Assembly (NCBI RefSeq): GCF_036898095.1
Contig: NC_090739.1
Coordinates: 63,389,130-63,453,129, forward strand
Source of the DNA: Palaemon carinicauda
Taxonomy: Eukaryota > Arthropoda > Malacostraca > Decapoda > Palaemonidae
DNA length: 64,000 nucleotides
Reading direction: 5' to 3'
The first letter of the stretch is position 1. Each line of letters begins with the position of its first letter. A program made the translations under genes and the position numbers. The notes beneath the pieces were generated by a model, which was not told where the DNA came from, did no database searches, and was given only the letters and a program-made list of their open reading frames with translations. This document shows, in pieces, positions 9,762-19,032 of this stretch.

Positions 9762-12296
9762 ATGGCTGACCCTTCTCCTGTATATCGCAAGTGTGCGAGA
9801 GAATGTAACAAACGTCTTCTCAAGGCCTCTATCGACCCTCATACTGTTTGTTCTAATTGCCGGGGTAAATCCTGCCAATTAGGAGATCGGTGTGAGGAGT
9901 GCGTGGTCTTGTCGGAATTCGAATGGCTTGAGTATGAAAAATATACTCGTAAGCTCGAAAGAGATAGGGTGAGGAGAAGCTCCTCTAGATCTTTGGAATT
10001 TTCCTCCTCCCATGCCCCTGAACCTAATTCTTCCCCTGTAGTGGTTGTTCCTGAACCCCCTGCTAGCACTCATGAACCGTCTATGCGGGATATGTTTTTA
10101 GCGATTCAAGCTTTAAGCGAGAAAGTTGAGTCCTTAGCCTCGGACCGAAACCAGTTAATGTCCGATGTAAAGTTGTTGAAAAGTGGTAAAGCAGAAAATC
10201 TAAGTGGTAAAGTGATAAGTGCGCAAAATGTGTTTAGTGTTGCGACCGAGGGTTCGTCTGTTCGTGCTTGTCGCTCCCCTAGTCCGAGACCTCTTTCAGG
10301 CTCCCCTGCACCAGGGAGAAGTAATGTCGTAGGACTTAAGGGGGCGAGAGGTGTAAACCAGCGTACAGACGTTCCCTCTTTGGTATCAGGCGTTTCTCGT
10401 CAAGAACGTCCTTACCATAAGACGGGTGAGACTAAGTTCTCCTCGTCCTCTGACGACTTATCGCATAAGAAACCTTGGCGCAAGGTATCTAGGCCCTTAA
10501 AGCGAAAGTCAGTCCCTTCAGGACAGGTCCAGCGTCCTGGTTGTAGCCATTGGGGCAGCTCTGACCACTTGCAGTCATCGGATGACTGTTCGCCTGTTAA
10601 GCGAAAGCGTAACACGGAGTCCGAGGGTCTCGGTAGTGGCAATGTTTTGCCAGCGCAGACGTTACCGACGTCACGGCCCGTTCCGACTCCCGTTGACCCG
10701 AAGTGGGTTGTCCTGCGGGACATGCAGTCTAAGCTTTCCTCTCTCATGAAAGATTATGAGCATGGACAGGTTCACGATGATCCTTTGCTTGCGGTTCGCC
10801 AGTGCGATGAACGTGACTCTGGCCTTCAGCCGCCTAAACGAGTGTTTTCTCGTCCGTTTGATGTTAGTACTAACGTTTCTAGTGCTTTGAAACGCGATGC
10901 TAGTCGTGTTCCTCGTCTTTCACGTCAGTCACGTGACGTGGAACCCCCCTTGCTACAGTCTCGGACTGACGTTCAGCAGCTGCCACCGCAGCCCCGCACT
11001 GACGTTCGCCGACCGACTCCGTTGCCTCGCCGTGACGTTGAGCGTCTGTCACCGCAGTCGGAAGTTGTTTTGCCTGCTCAGACCCTGCAGTCAATGCAGT
11101 CTCGACTTGATGTCGAGCGACATTCAACTCAAACTGTTGTTGCTTGTCAGTCACAAGACTTTCAGTCTTTTCAGCCGCGGCGTGACGTTGTTTCCTCTGC
11201 TGTTGCTGCTGCTCCGTCGCTTGTTGACATTGCCTGTCAAGCGTTGCCTCCTAGGCATGTCTCTCCGTATCACGAGACTCGGCAGTTGTCGGATGAGGAA
11301 GTCGCTGATCCCCTTCCAACTGATATGTCTTTGGGGACTTTTTCAGATGGAGAGGAGCCTAAAGTTGCTCAGCCCTCTCTTGATTTTAAAAAGATCTTGC
11401 TGATTTTTAAGGAACTTTTTCCTGACCATTTTGTGACTGCTGCTCCTCGTTCGCCTCCGTCAGAGGTCACGCTAGGCCTAGCTGCTTCGACGCCGTCGTT
11501 TACTAAGCTAGTGCTCTCTCGCTCTTCTAAGAGAGCTTTGCGTTTACTAGGCGACTGGTTGATGACCAGGAGGAGTTTGGGGAAGACAGCCTTTGCTTTT
11601 CCCCCTTTTAAACTGGCTTCTCGAGCGAGCGTCTGGTATGACACGGGAGAAGTTCTCGGCTTGGGAGTTCCTGCCTCTGCCCAGGGAGACTTCTCAAGCC
11701 TCGTAGACTCTCCCCGTCGTCTGGCCATGAGACGCTCAAAAGTTTGCTGGTCCTCTTCGGACCTTGATCATCTCCTCAAAGGGGTCTATAGGGCCTTTGA
11801 AGTTTTTAACTTCTTGGATTGGTCGCTGGGAGCCTTGAGCAGGAAGATCTCTTCAGCCGACCGTGATGTATCTGTGCAAATTATGTCCTGCATGGACAAA
11901 GCTATCCGTGATGGCTCTAATGAACTCGCTGCTACGTTTACGGCAGGAGTCCTTAAGAAGAGGGAGACACATTGTTCGTTCCTGTCTGCAGGAGTAACTC
12001 CCTGTCAAAGGTCGGAGCTACTCTTTGCGCCGTTATCATCTGCCTTGTTCCCACAGCAGTTGATTAAGGATATCGCAGCGTCGCTAGTACAAAAGGATAC
12101 CCATGACTTGATGGCTACGTCAGCGCGTAAGGCTGCTCCTTCTTCATCCTCTTATGTCGTTAGACCTAAGTTCGATACTCCAGCGATGAGATTTATCCCG
12201 CCCTTTCGTGGCAGAGCTCCCAGTAAGGGAGGCGCTCGTGCCGATAGTAAGAGAGGTAAGAGGAGAGGATCTAAGTCCTCCCGTGGCAGAGTCTGA
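9762..12296 (+). CDS. Gag-like protein of DIRS element C (intact ORF)
   Basis: ATG at 9762 was chosen because it matches the MADPSP start of F and MADPSL of B; the frame is also open upstream. The 844-residue product has an N-terminal five-cysteine module (C-x2-C-R-G-x2-C-x5-C-x2-C, about residues 28-45), a charged RKLERDRVRRSSSRS stretch, a Ser/Pro-rich middle with loose DV(Q/E/R)-type repeats (about residues 370-480), a conserved C-terminal region from about residue 550 (FVTAAPRSPPSE, LSRSSKRALRLLGDW, NFLDWSLGAL, DGSNELAA), and a basic Arg/Gly/Lys-rich tail. By position it is the structural (nucleocapsid-like) protein; that function is inferred. The stop is TGA in the context AGA-GTC-TGA-CTG, and the +1 frame downstream continues into pol. 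Confidence 0.85.
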   Translation: MADPSPVYRKCARECNKRLLKASIDPHTVCSNCRGKSCQLGDRCEECVVLSEFEWLEYEKYTRKLERDRVRRSSSRSLEFSSSHAPEPNSSPVVVVPEPPASTHEPSMRDMFLAIQALSEKVESLASDRNQLMSDVKLLKSGKAENLSGKVISAQNVFSVATEGSSVRACRSPSPRPLSGSPAPGRSNVVGLKGARGVNQRTDVPSLVSGVSRQERPYHKTGETKFSSSSDDLSHKKPWRKVSRPLKRKSVPSGQVQRPGCSHWGSSDHLQSSDDCSPVKRKRNTESEGLGSGNVLPAQTLPTSRPVPTPVDPKWVVLRDMQSKLSSLMKDYEHGQVHDDPLLAVRQCDERDSGLQPPKRVFSRPFDVSTNVSSALKRDASRVPRLSRQSRDVEPPLLQSRTDVQQLPPQPRTDVRRPTPLPRRDVERLSPQSEVVLPAQTLQSMQSRLDVERHSTQTVVACQSQDFQSFQPRRDVVSSAVAAAPSLVDIACQALPPRHVSPYHETRQLSDEEVADPLPTDMSLGTFSDGEEPKVAQPSLDFKKILLIFKELFPDHFVTAAPRSPPSEVTLGLAASTPSFTKLVLSRSSKRALRLLGDWLMTRRSLGKTAFAFPPFKLASRASVWYDTGEVLGLGVPASAQGDFSSLVDSPRRLAMRRSKVCWSSSDLDHLLKGVYRAFEVFNFLDWSLGALSRKISSADRDVSVQIMSCMDKAIRDGSNELAATFTAGVLKKRETHCSFLSAGVTPCQRSELLFAPLSSALFPQQLIKDIAASLVQKDTHDLMATSARKAAPSSSSYVVRPKFDTPAMRFIPPFRGRAPSKGGARADSKRGKRRGSKSSRGRV

Positions 12297-14332
12297 CTGC
12301 CCACGTCCTCAGACAGCGGTAGGGGCCAGATTAACCAACTTCTGGAGAAGAGGGGTGCAGACCGGGAGTCTGTTGTGTTGCTAAAGGAGGGGTACAAAAT
12401 ACCTTTTGTACGGAGACCTCCTCTGGTAAAAGTCCCTATAGACCTCTCTCCCAGGTATCGAGAGGAGTCAAAGAGACAGGCACTACAGCTGCAGTTGTCT
12501 CAGTTGCTAGAGAAGGGAGCGGTGGTGAAAGTCTCGGACCTTCAATCACCGGGGTTTTACAACCGTCTCTTCCTAGTTCCAAAACATACAGGAGGTTGGA
12601 GGCCGGTGCTGGATGTCAGTGCTCTCAACGTTTTTGTTGTCAAAACAAAATTTACGATGGAGACCACCAAATCCGTTCTAGCAGCAGTCAGAGAGGGAGA
12701 CTGGATGATCTCTCTCGACCTGCAGGATGCGTACTTCCACATTCCTATACACCCGGATTCTCAACCGTATCTGGGGTTTGTATACAGGAATGTGGTGTAC
12801 CAATTCCGAGCACTGTGCTTCGGCCTCAGCCCTGCTCCTCTTGTTTTTACGAGGCTCATGAGAAATGTAGCAAAATTTCTACATTTGTCGGGGATTCGAG
12901 CCTCCCTGTACCTGGACGACTGGCTGCTCAGAGCGCCGTCCCGTCATCGCTGCCTGCAGGACCTTCAATGGACGTTGGATCTTGCAAAGGAGTTGGGCCT
13001 GTTGGTGAACATAGAGAAGTCTCAGCTGACTCCCTCCCAAACGATTCTCTATTTTGGGATGGAGATTCAGAGTCTAGCTTTTCTGCCACCAGGATAGAGC
13101 AAGCCTTGCTCAAAGTCCGTCTCATGCTAGAGAAAGACCATTGCTCTGTGAGAAGTTGGATGAGCCTCCTAGGGACGCTATCATCCCTGGAACAGTTTAT
13201 CTCTCTAGGGAGACTTCACCTTCGCCCTCTCCAGTTCCATTTAGACTCCCATTGGAACAAGAACAAAACTTTGGAGGCGGTCTCGATCCCGATCTCCGAA
13301 CCAGTCAAGACTTGCCTGAGCTGGTGGGACAGCAATATACGTCTTCGAGAAGGTCTGTCCCTGGCAGTCAAGAACCCAAACCACGTGTTATTTTCAGACG
13401 CGTCGGATTTGGTTTGGGGAGCGACTCTGGACAGTCTGGAATGTTCGGGTCTTTGGACGACAGATCAGAGGAGCCTTCACATCAACTGCAAGGAGCTGTT
13501 GGCTGTTCACTTAGCACTGACGAGTTTCGAGAGTCTTCTTCGAAACAAGGTGGTAGAAGTGAATGCGGACAACACCACGGCCTTGGCGTATATCTCCAAG
13601 CAAGGAGGCACTCACTCCCACGCTCTGTTCGTCATCGCAAGGGACCTCCTCATCTGGTCAAAAGATCGAGGCATCTCACTGTTGACGAGGTTCGTCCAAG
13701 GGAAATTGAACGTCTTGGCGGACTGTCTCAGTCGGAAGGGTCAGGTGATCCCTACAGAATGGACCCTCCACAAGGATGTGTGCAAGAGTCTTTGGATGAC
13801 TTGGGGTCAGCCCACCATAGACCTCTTTGCAACCTCGCTGACCAAAAGGCTCCCAACTTATTGCTCTCCAGTCCCAGATCCAGAGGCGGCCCACATAGAT
13901 GCCTTTCTGTTGGACTGGTCTCACCTGGACGCTTACGCATTTCCGCCGTTCAAGATCGTCAACAAGGTGTTACAGAAGTTCGCCTCTCACGAAGGGACAA
14001 GGTTGACGTTGGTTGCTCCCCTCTGGCCCGCGAGAGAGTGGTTCACAGAGGTACTTCAATGGCTGGTAGACGTCCCAAGGAGTCTGCCCTTACGGATGGA
14101 TCTCTTACGGCAACCGCACGTAAGGAGACTTCACCAAAGCCTCCCCGCGCTTCGTCTGACTGCCTTCAGACTATCGAAAGACTCTCAAGAGCTCGAGGCT
14201 TTTCGAAGGAGGCAGCCAGAGCGATCGCGAGGGCTAGGAGATCATCTACTATCAAGGTCTACCAGTCGAAGTGGGAGGTATTTAGAGAGTGGTGCAAGTC
14301 CTCCTCTATTTCCTCTTCCAGTACCTCTGTAG
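12297..14332 (+). pseudogene. Reverse transcriptase / RNase H / methyltransferase-like ORF of element C (two frameshifting deletions)
   Basis: Compared with the intact pol of F, C has lost 10 bp at about 12345 and 13 bp at about 13092, the latter at a repeated CTTTTC. The first segment (12375-13097) encodes the RT fingers and palm: KEGYKIPFVRRPP, SPGFYNRLFLVPK, MISLDLQDAYFHIPIHP and the YLDD catalytic motif at 12909-12920. The second (to 14332) holds RNase H (FSDAS near 13400, NADNTTALAYISKQGG near 13565) and the DAM-like methyltransferase segment (DLFAT, DAFLLDWSHLD, AFPPF). The chain would copy RNA to DNA for circle formation. Two frame breaks make this copy non-functional. It overlaps the YR by about 270 bp. 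Confidence 0.9.
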
Positions 14333-15231
14333 CGCAAATTGCGGACTTTCTCCTGCATCTGAGAAATGTTCGCTCCCTCTCTGCTCCCACCATTAAAGGC
14401 TACAGGAGCATGTTGGCTTCTGTTTTCAGACATAGAGGCTTGGATCTGTCAAATAACAAAGATCTCCAAGACCTCCTTAAGTCTTTCGAGACCTCTAAGG
14501 AGCGTCGTATGTCAACTCCTGCTTGGAACTTGGACGTGGTCCTGCAGTTCCTGATGTCAGACAGGTTTGAGCCATTACATTCAGCCTCCCTGAAGGATCT
14601 CACCCTCAAGACACTTTTTTTAGTGAGCTTGGCTTCGGCTAAAAGGGTCAGTGAGATCCATGCCTTTAGTAAGAACATCGGCTTCTCTACGAATAAAGCT
14701 ATATGTTCTCTTCAACTTGGTTTTTTGGCCAAGAACGAACTGCCTTCTCGTCCTTGGCCTAAATCTTTTGAAATACCTAGTCTGTCAGAAATCGTAGGTA
14801 ATGAAGTTGAAAGAGTGCTGTGCCCCGTTAGAGCTCTTAAGTTTTACTTAGCTCGAACTAAACCTATACGAGGTGGTTCTGAGGCCTTATAGTGCTCCGT
14901 TAAGAAGCCCTCATTGTCCATGTCTAAAAATGCGTTATCGTACTTTATTAGATTTTTAATCCGGGAGGCACATTCTCATTTAAATGAGAAAGATCGTTGT
15001 TTGCTTAAGGTCAGGACTCACGAAGTGAGAGCAATAGCGACTTCGGTGGCTTTTAAGCAAAACAGATCTCTTCGAAGTATTATGGACGCGACCTTTTGGA
15101 GGAGCAAGTCAGTGTTCGCTTCATTTTATTTAAAAGACGTCCAGACTCTTTACGAGGACTGCTACACCCTGGGTCCATTCGTTGCAGCGAGTGCAGTAGT
15201 GGGTGAGGGTTCTACCACTACATTCCCTTAA
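14059..15231 (+). pseudogene. Tyrosine recombinase of element C, single nonsense codon
   Basis: The ATG at 14059 (in CAATGGCTGGTAGACG) is kept at the same place in B, E and F, so it is the likeliest start; it lies inside the pol ORF. The frame runs to TAA at about 15231 and is broken only by TAG at 14890-14892, where F has a TGG tryptophan (LWCSVKKPS). Visible motifs are an N-terminal core-binding-like region (SDCLQTIERLSRARGF, IKVYQSKWEVF), the first catalytic Arg in AKRVSEI (about 14644), HEVR at 15019-15030, and the nucleophile Tyr in SFYLKDV at 15127-15129. The enzyme integrates the circular DNA copy by site-specific recombination. One reading error or revertant would give a full-length protein. 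Confidence 0.9.
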
Positions 15232-15572
15232 TCCCAATATCCTTTTAATCTTCTCTTGAAATGTTTTTTAATCTTGTCTTGGGTTGTATGGAAGACTAGG
15301 AAGTCTTTCGCATCCTTTTTGATTTGGCGGGTGGTCAAATGTTGTTTCTTGAGAGCGCCCAGATTAAGGGTATTGATGAGGTCCTGTTATAGGGGTGTTC
15401 GCCCTGGATATAACAGCTCCTGGAAGTCTTTCAGCATCCTGGAAGGATGGCTGGGCTTCGTGAGGAAAGCGGACTAATGAGGCAGAGTAATCATCAGAGT
15501 CAGCTTCCTTACCAGGTACCTATACTTAAGTTGGTTTTTTATGAAATATTTGTCAAAAAACTCTTGAGCATA
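15232..15572 (+). other. 3' untranslated region of element C, before the Tigger-like insertion
   Basis: No ORF. Nearly colinear with 52605-52950 of F (CTTGAAATGTTTTTTAATCT, GATTTGGCGGGTGGTCAAAT, CTGGAAGTCTTTCAGCATCC). It resumes after 17420 with TACGCC..GTATTAATACTGGTCTC. Confidence 0.85.
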
Positions 15573-15839
15573 CAGTGAACCCTCGCTACTTCGCGGTTCG
15601 ACCATCGCGGATTCACCACTTCGCGGATTTTTTTCATAACCCATGTATATACATATATCGCGGATTTTCCGGAAATATCAAAAATACCGCGATGTGACCG
15701 ATGGTGCAAGATTGGAGAAAGTAAGGAAAATAGAATCATGATTGATTTTCAATATAAATGACACTTTGAGGAGCAACAAAGATATCATTTGTTAGAGAGA
15801 TAGAGAGAGGTAAGGAATGGGAGGTAGTGAAAAGTAGCC

Positions 15840-15955
15840 CACAGAGAGAGAGAGAGGTAGAGGTAGAGAGAGAGAGGTAGAGAGATAGAGAGAGAGAGAG
15901 GTAGAGAGAGAGAGAGAGAGAAATAGGTAGAGAGAGAGAGAGAGAGATAGAGGGG
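15840..15955 (+). repeat. Degenerate (GA)n / GAGAGGTA purine-rich microsatellite
   Basis: Alternating GA runs interspersed with GGTAGAGA units within the Tigger-like element. Confidence 0.9.
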
Positions 15956-16423
15956 GGTTTAAATGTAATAAACAAAAAAATTTGATAGGTTATAACACAT
16001 TGGTGCTTATGTAATATCAACTGTATACTGTAGACGGTTTGAATAAGTTAAGAAATGGTATAAATGATACTTTGTTAGTGTATTCGTACACACTCAAGAG
16101 CGGCAGCTAGATGACAGCTGATCTAATCACAGCCAAAAGTAAAACAAAAAGAAGTCAACAATACTCGATTTTTAAAACACACCCGAAATTTAAAAACAAA
16201 AGTACACGCTTTCTTAATGTGCAATTAACTATTTAAAGAGTGGCAATTTTCTAGAATAAAATGATATTTCCCCAAAAATAGTGGTTTGCTGATGAAATCG
16301 GATGCCGTATTTTTAGCTATGATTGAAATGGATGTAGACTCGGCCTAATTTTTTCGTTTCGTATTTAATTGACACTAAGAAAACTAATTTTAGTTTCTTC
16401 ATCTAATGTAAGTATTGTATAAC

Positions 16424-16427
<4 letters not shown>

Positions 16428-16456
<29 letters not shown>
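16428..16456 (+). repeat. (GA)n microsatellite
   Basis: Uninterrupted GA repeat of about 14 units inside the Tigger-like element. Confidence 0.9.
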
Positions 16457-16465
<9 letters not shown>

Positions 16466-16664
16466 AATCAGCTGTTGTAATCAAATGGCGTGTTTTTGTT
16501 TCGTGAGAATTTCATCGCCACGACTATAACAACAACATACTGTACTGAACTTTACAGTATTTTACAGACTACTGTAATATGATAAAGTAAAATATTTGTA
16601 ATCTATTTTATATGAAATGGGGCTATTTTTTTTGGTTTAAAATTTACATTTACGTATGTAAAAC

Positions 16665-16764
<100 letters not shown>

Positions 16765-16923
16765 GATTGTTTTCCTGCTTTGCTACGTATGTATGATTTT
16801 ATATAGATACGGTAAATAATATTTGTAATAACATATTTTATAAAAGATATTACTGTACTGTAATATCATTATTTATCACTTTCATCATGCGCGTTAAATT
16901 CCTTAGTTGTTTACTGAGCGTAC

Positions 16924-16957
16924 TTTATGACGCCGTCGTTTCAGGCGGCGTCATAAA
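16924..16957. repeat. Perfect 12-bp inverted repeat (hairpin) in the Tigger-like element
   Basis: TTTATGACGCCG and CGGCGTCATAAA are separated by a 10-base loop. A stem-loop is possible in DNA or RNA. Its function is unknown. Confidence 0.7.
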
Positions 16958-17476
16958 GAAAAACATTTCATTTGGAAGTCCTAAGAAAAATTAAGTAAAA
17001 CATTAGTAATAACCAAATCAACATACTGTACTGAATAATCAATATAATCGATGCAAAAACTAACCTATACTGTACACAAATGTGTAAATGCGTTTGTTTC
17101 TTCATTATAATCAGAGATAAACGTAAACAAAACATTGGTTGCCATTTTTTATCGTGCTTTTTGGCGTGTTTAGGAAACGCATGATATAAAGTCGCCTTTA
17201 ATATTTGTGCCTGTTTTAGTTTAGGGTACGTTAGTACATGCATTAAGTGTTCTGTACATTAAAGGGTAGTTTGTTAACAGTACTACGTACAAGGGAAGGT
17301 TTTAAAAGTCTGAATATACATGTTAAATAAATAGGTAAATATGGTGTCACTACTTCGCGGATTTTCACCTATCGCGGCCGGGTCTGGAACCTATCTACCT
17401 CGATAAACGAGGGTTCACTGTATACGCCTTTATTGTATTAATACTGGTCTCTACCCACCACCATGGGTGTGAATCA

Positions 17477-17571
17477 GCTATTATATATTCACCGGCTAAG
17501 TTTGATATTTAAAAATGATATTTTCCTTATAAAATAAATTTTTGAATATACTTACACGGTGAATATATAAG
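17477..17571 (+). repeat. Internal complementary region of element C
   Basis: ATATATTCACCGGCTAAGTT plus GATATTTAAAAA is the complement of the left tip. TGATATTTTCCTTATAAAAT to CACGGTGAATATATAA is the complement of the right tip. Together they give the circle junction with ATCATTTTTAAATA on the opposite strand. Confidence 0.9.
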
Positions 17572-17611
17572 ATTAAAGGCCCTCCCTTCCTCCCCGATAG
17601 AGACCCAGCGG

Positions 17612-17803
17612 ACTGAGAAGAACTGGAGTGGTTGACAAGTATATGCGGTATCTGGCCGATAGTCGGCGCTGGTGGGCACACCCGCAACCTTCACGGCGAT
17701 CGCTCGCGAGTTTTTGGATCTGTCGGGCCGTCGGAGACGTTGGCTATTATATATTCACCGGGTAAGTATATTCAAAAATTTATTTTATAAGGAAAATATC
17801 ATT
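17612..17803 (-). repeat. Right inverted terminal repeat of element C
   Basis: Reverse complement of 9393-9565 (GAACTGGAGTGGTTGACAAG, GGCACACCCGCAACCTTCAC, CTATTATATATTCACCGGGT), with an additional AT-rich outer tip matching the ICR. Confidence 0.9.
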
Positions 17804-18284
17804 TTTCCCATGGGATTGGCACCTTACCATCGTTAACCGCGATTAGGAACTCTACAGTATGATCATCTACTATGATTGGGAATTCTACATTCGTATACAG
17901 TAATCAGGAACTATATGATTGCTTTTTGAGGTTGGGAATTTAGTTTGCATACAGCAATTGGAAAACTTATGATAGAGTACTGAGATCTAGAATATTGTGA
18001 TCAGTAACCACATGATCTGGACCAATAATCATAGTTTACACTCAGTCCTCATGTGTTCATCAACTTTGAGTGACCAGGGAGCTAGTTCATTTGTTTCTTC
18101 ACCGTGCTCTTACCATAGAAGAGGAGGAGGAAGGAATTTCTGAAGCACATGACAACTAATCTAGTAGAGTCACTCGAGACTTATGCCTTTCCTTCTGCAT
18201 GATATCATAGGAAAAGCAACGCTGTACCAAAATCCCAAACCCTAGAAAGGATTTTCAGTACTGTACTGTACATATTAGTCTTGG
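17804..18284. other. Unassigned sequence right of element C
   Basis: No ORF and no recognisable repeat family. There are loose repeats of a GATTxGGAAxTxTACAxTxG type (17850-17960). If C inserted into the right tip of A, this is the old flank of A, possibly running into the 5'-truncated end of D0. Confidence 0.4.
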
Positions 18285-18777
18285 GTGAAAATGAAGAGTG
18301 ACTGGCCTTGTTTTCCTCTCAACTTTCCCCCTCCCTAGGGGCACAGCCTTGTAACTCATGCCAGCTGGAGTTTATCTGAAGATAAGCTGGTTTTGCTTTT
18401 AGCTACAGGATGCTCAGCATCTTAGTGCCTGTTCCTCACATTTCTTAAGAGGGTAAATGTGATGAAATAAAGCAAACTTATAAATTTGTCGTTACACTAT
18501 TGTTAAGTACAATGTCGCTTTGGTTTCAGCTCCGAGTAGTGTAGCTCAACCTAATTTCCCTCCAATGGCATGGGCTGTGATAACCATCACCATTTTCATG
18601 GGGCATGAGGTGTAGGAACTTAGGCTTCGCATCCTATGCCAAGCCTGGGATTCCCAAGAAGGTTTTCCAGCCAGTTGGAATGGGGATTTCCACCCTCCTG
18701 AGGATGAGTCTCCTATAGTAAAGAATGCAGGCTTGTTTTGTTTTGGAACAAAGGAAATGTTTTAAAGATAATTTGTG
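18285..18777 (+). mobile_element. Remnant of older family-1 DIRS element D0: 3' region and first part of its ICR
   Basis: 18285-18700 aligns loosely with the 3' region of D (GTGAAAATGAAGAGTGACTG versus the GAATGAAAAGAATGTCTGG area; CCAGTTGGAATGGGGATTTC versus the CCAGTTGGTAGAACTTCC area). 18705-18777 is the first two thirds of an ICR (TTTGGAACAAAGGAAATG, AAAGATAATTTGTG). It is cut there by D and resumes at 26538. The coding part of D0 is not recognisable here. Confidence 0.75.
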
Positions 18778-18965
18778 TTTGTTCCGACACAGATACAAAC
18801 CTTTGCTATTTATAGGGTATTACATTCGGCAATGCTGAAAACCAGCCAAGGCAAATTTTAGTGAAGGATAATTACCCCATCCGCTAGTTAGCGGGAGGGG
18901 GTTGGGGTAGATTAGCTACCCCGCTCACTCCCACCTGTCGGTTGAGTAACCACTTTTGCTTTTGG
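18778..18965 (+). repeat. Left inverted terminal repeat of element D
   Basis: Contains GCTATTTATAGGG, CCGCTAGTTAGCGG (palindrome), GGGGTAGATTAGCTACCCC (hairpin) and CACCTGTCGGTTGAGTAACC. The reverse complement is found at 26225-26320 within the right ITR. Confidence 0.88.
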
Positions 18966-19032
18966 CAAACTGCCTTGACTTTATTACTTTTACTTTTGTG
19001 TGTATTGGTGTGTGTTTGGTTATTATCCCGCT

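Noticed and set aside
12596..13085. Separate protein upstream of RNase H in element C
   Set aside because: This part of the frame is a shadow of the RT coding frame; only the part after the 13-bp deletion is real pol sequence.
14059..15231. Phage or integron integrase
   Set aside because: The tyrosine recombinase is linked to RT/RNase H, ITRs and an ICR, which is the DIRS layout. Nothing else phage-like is present.
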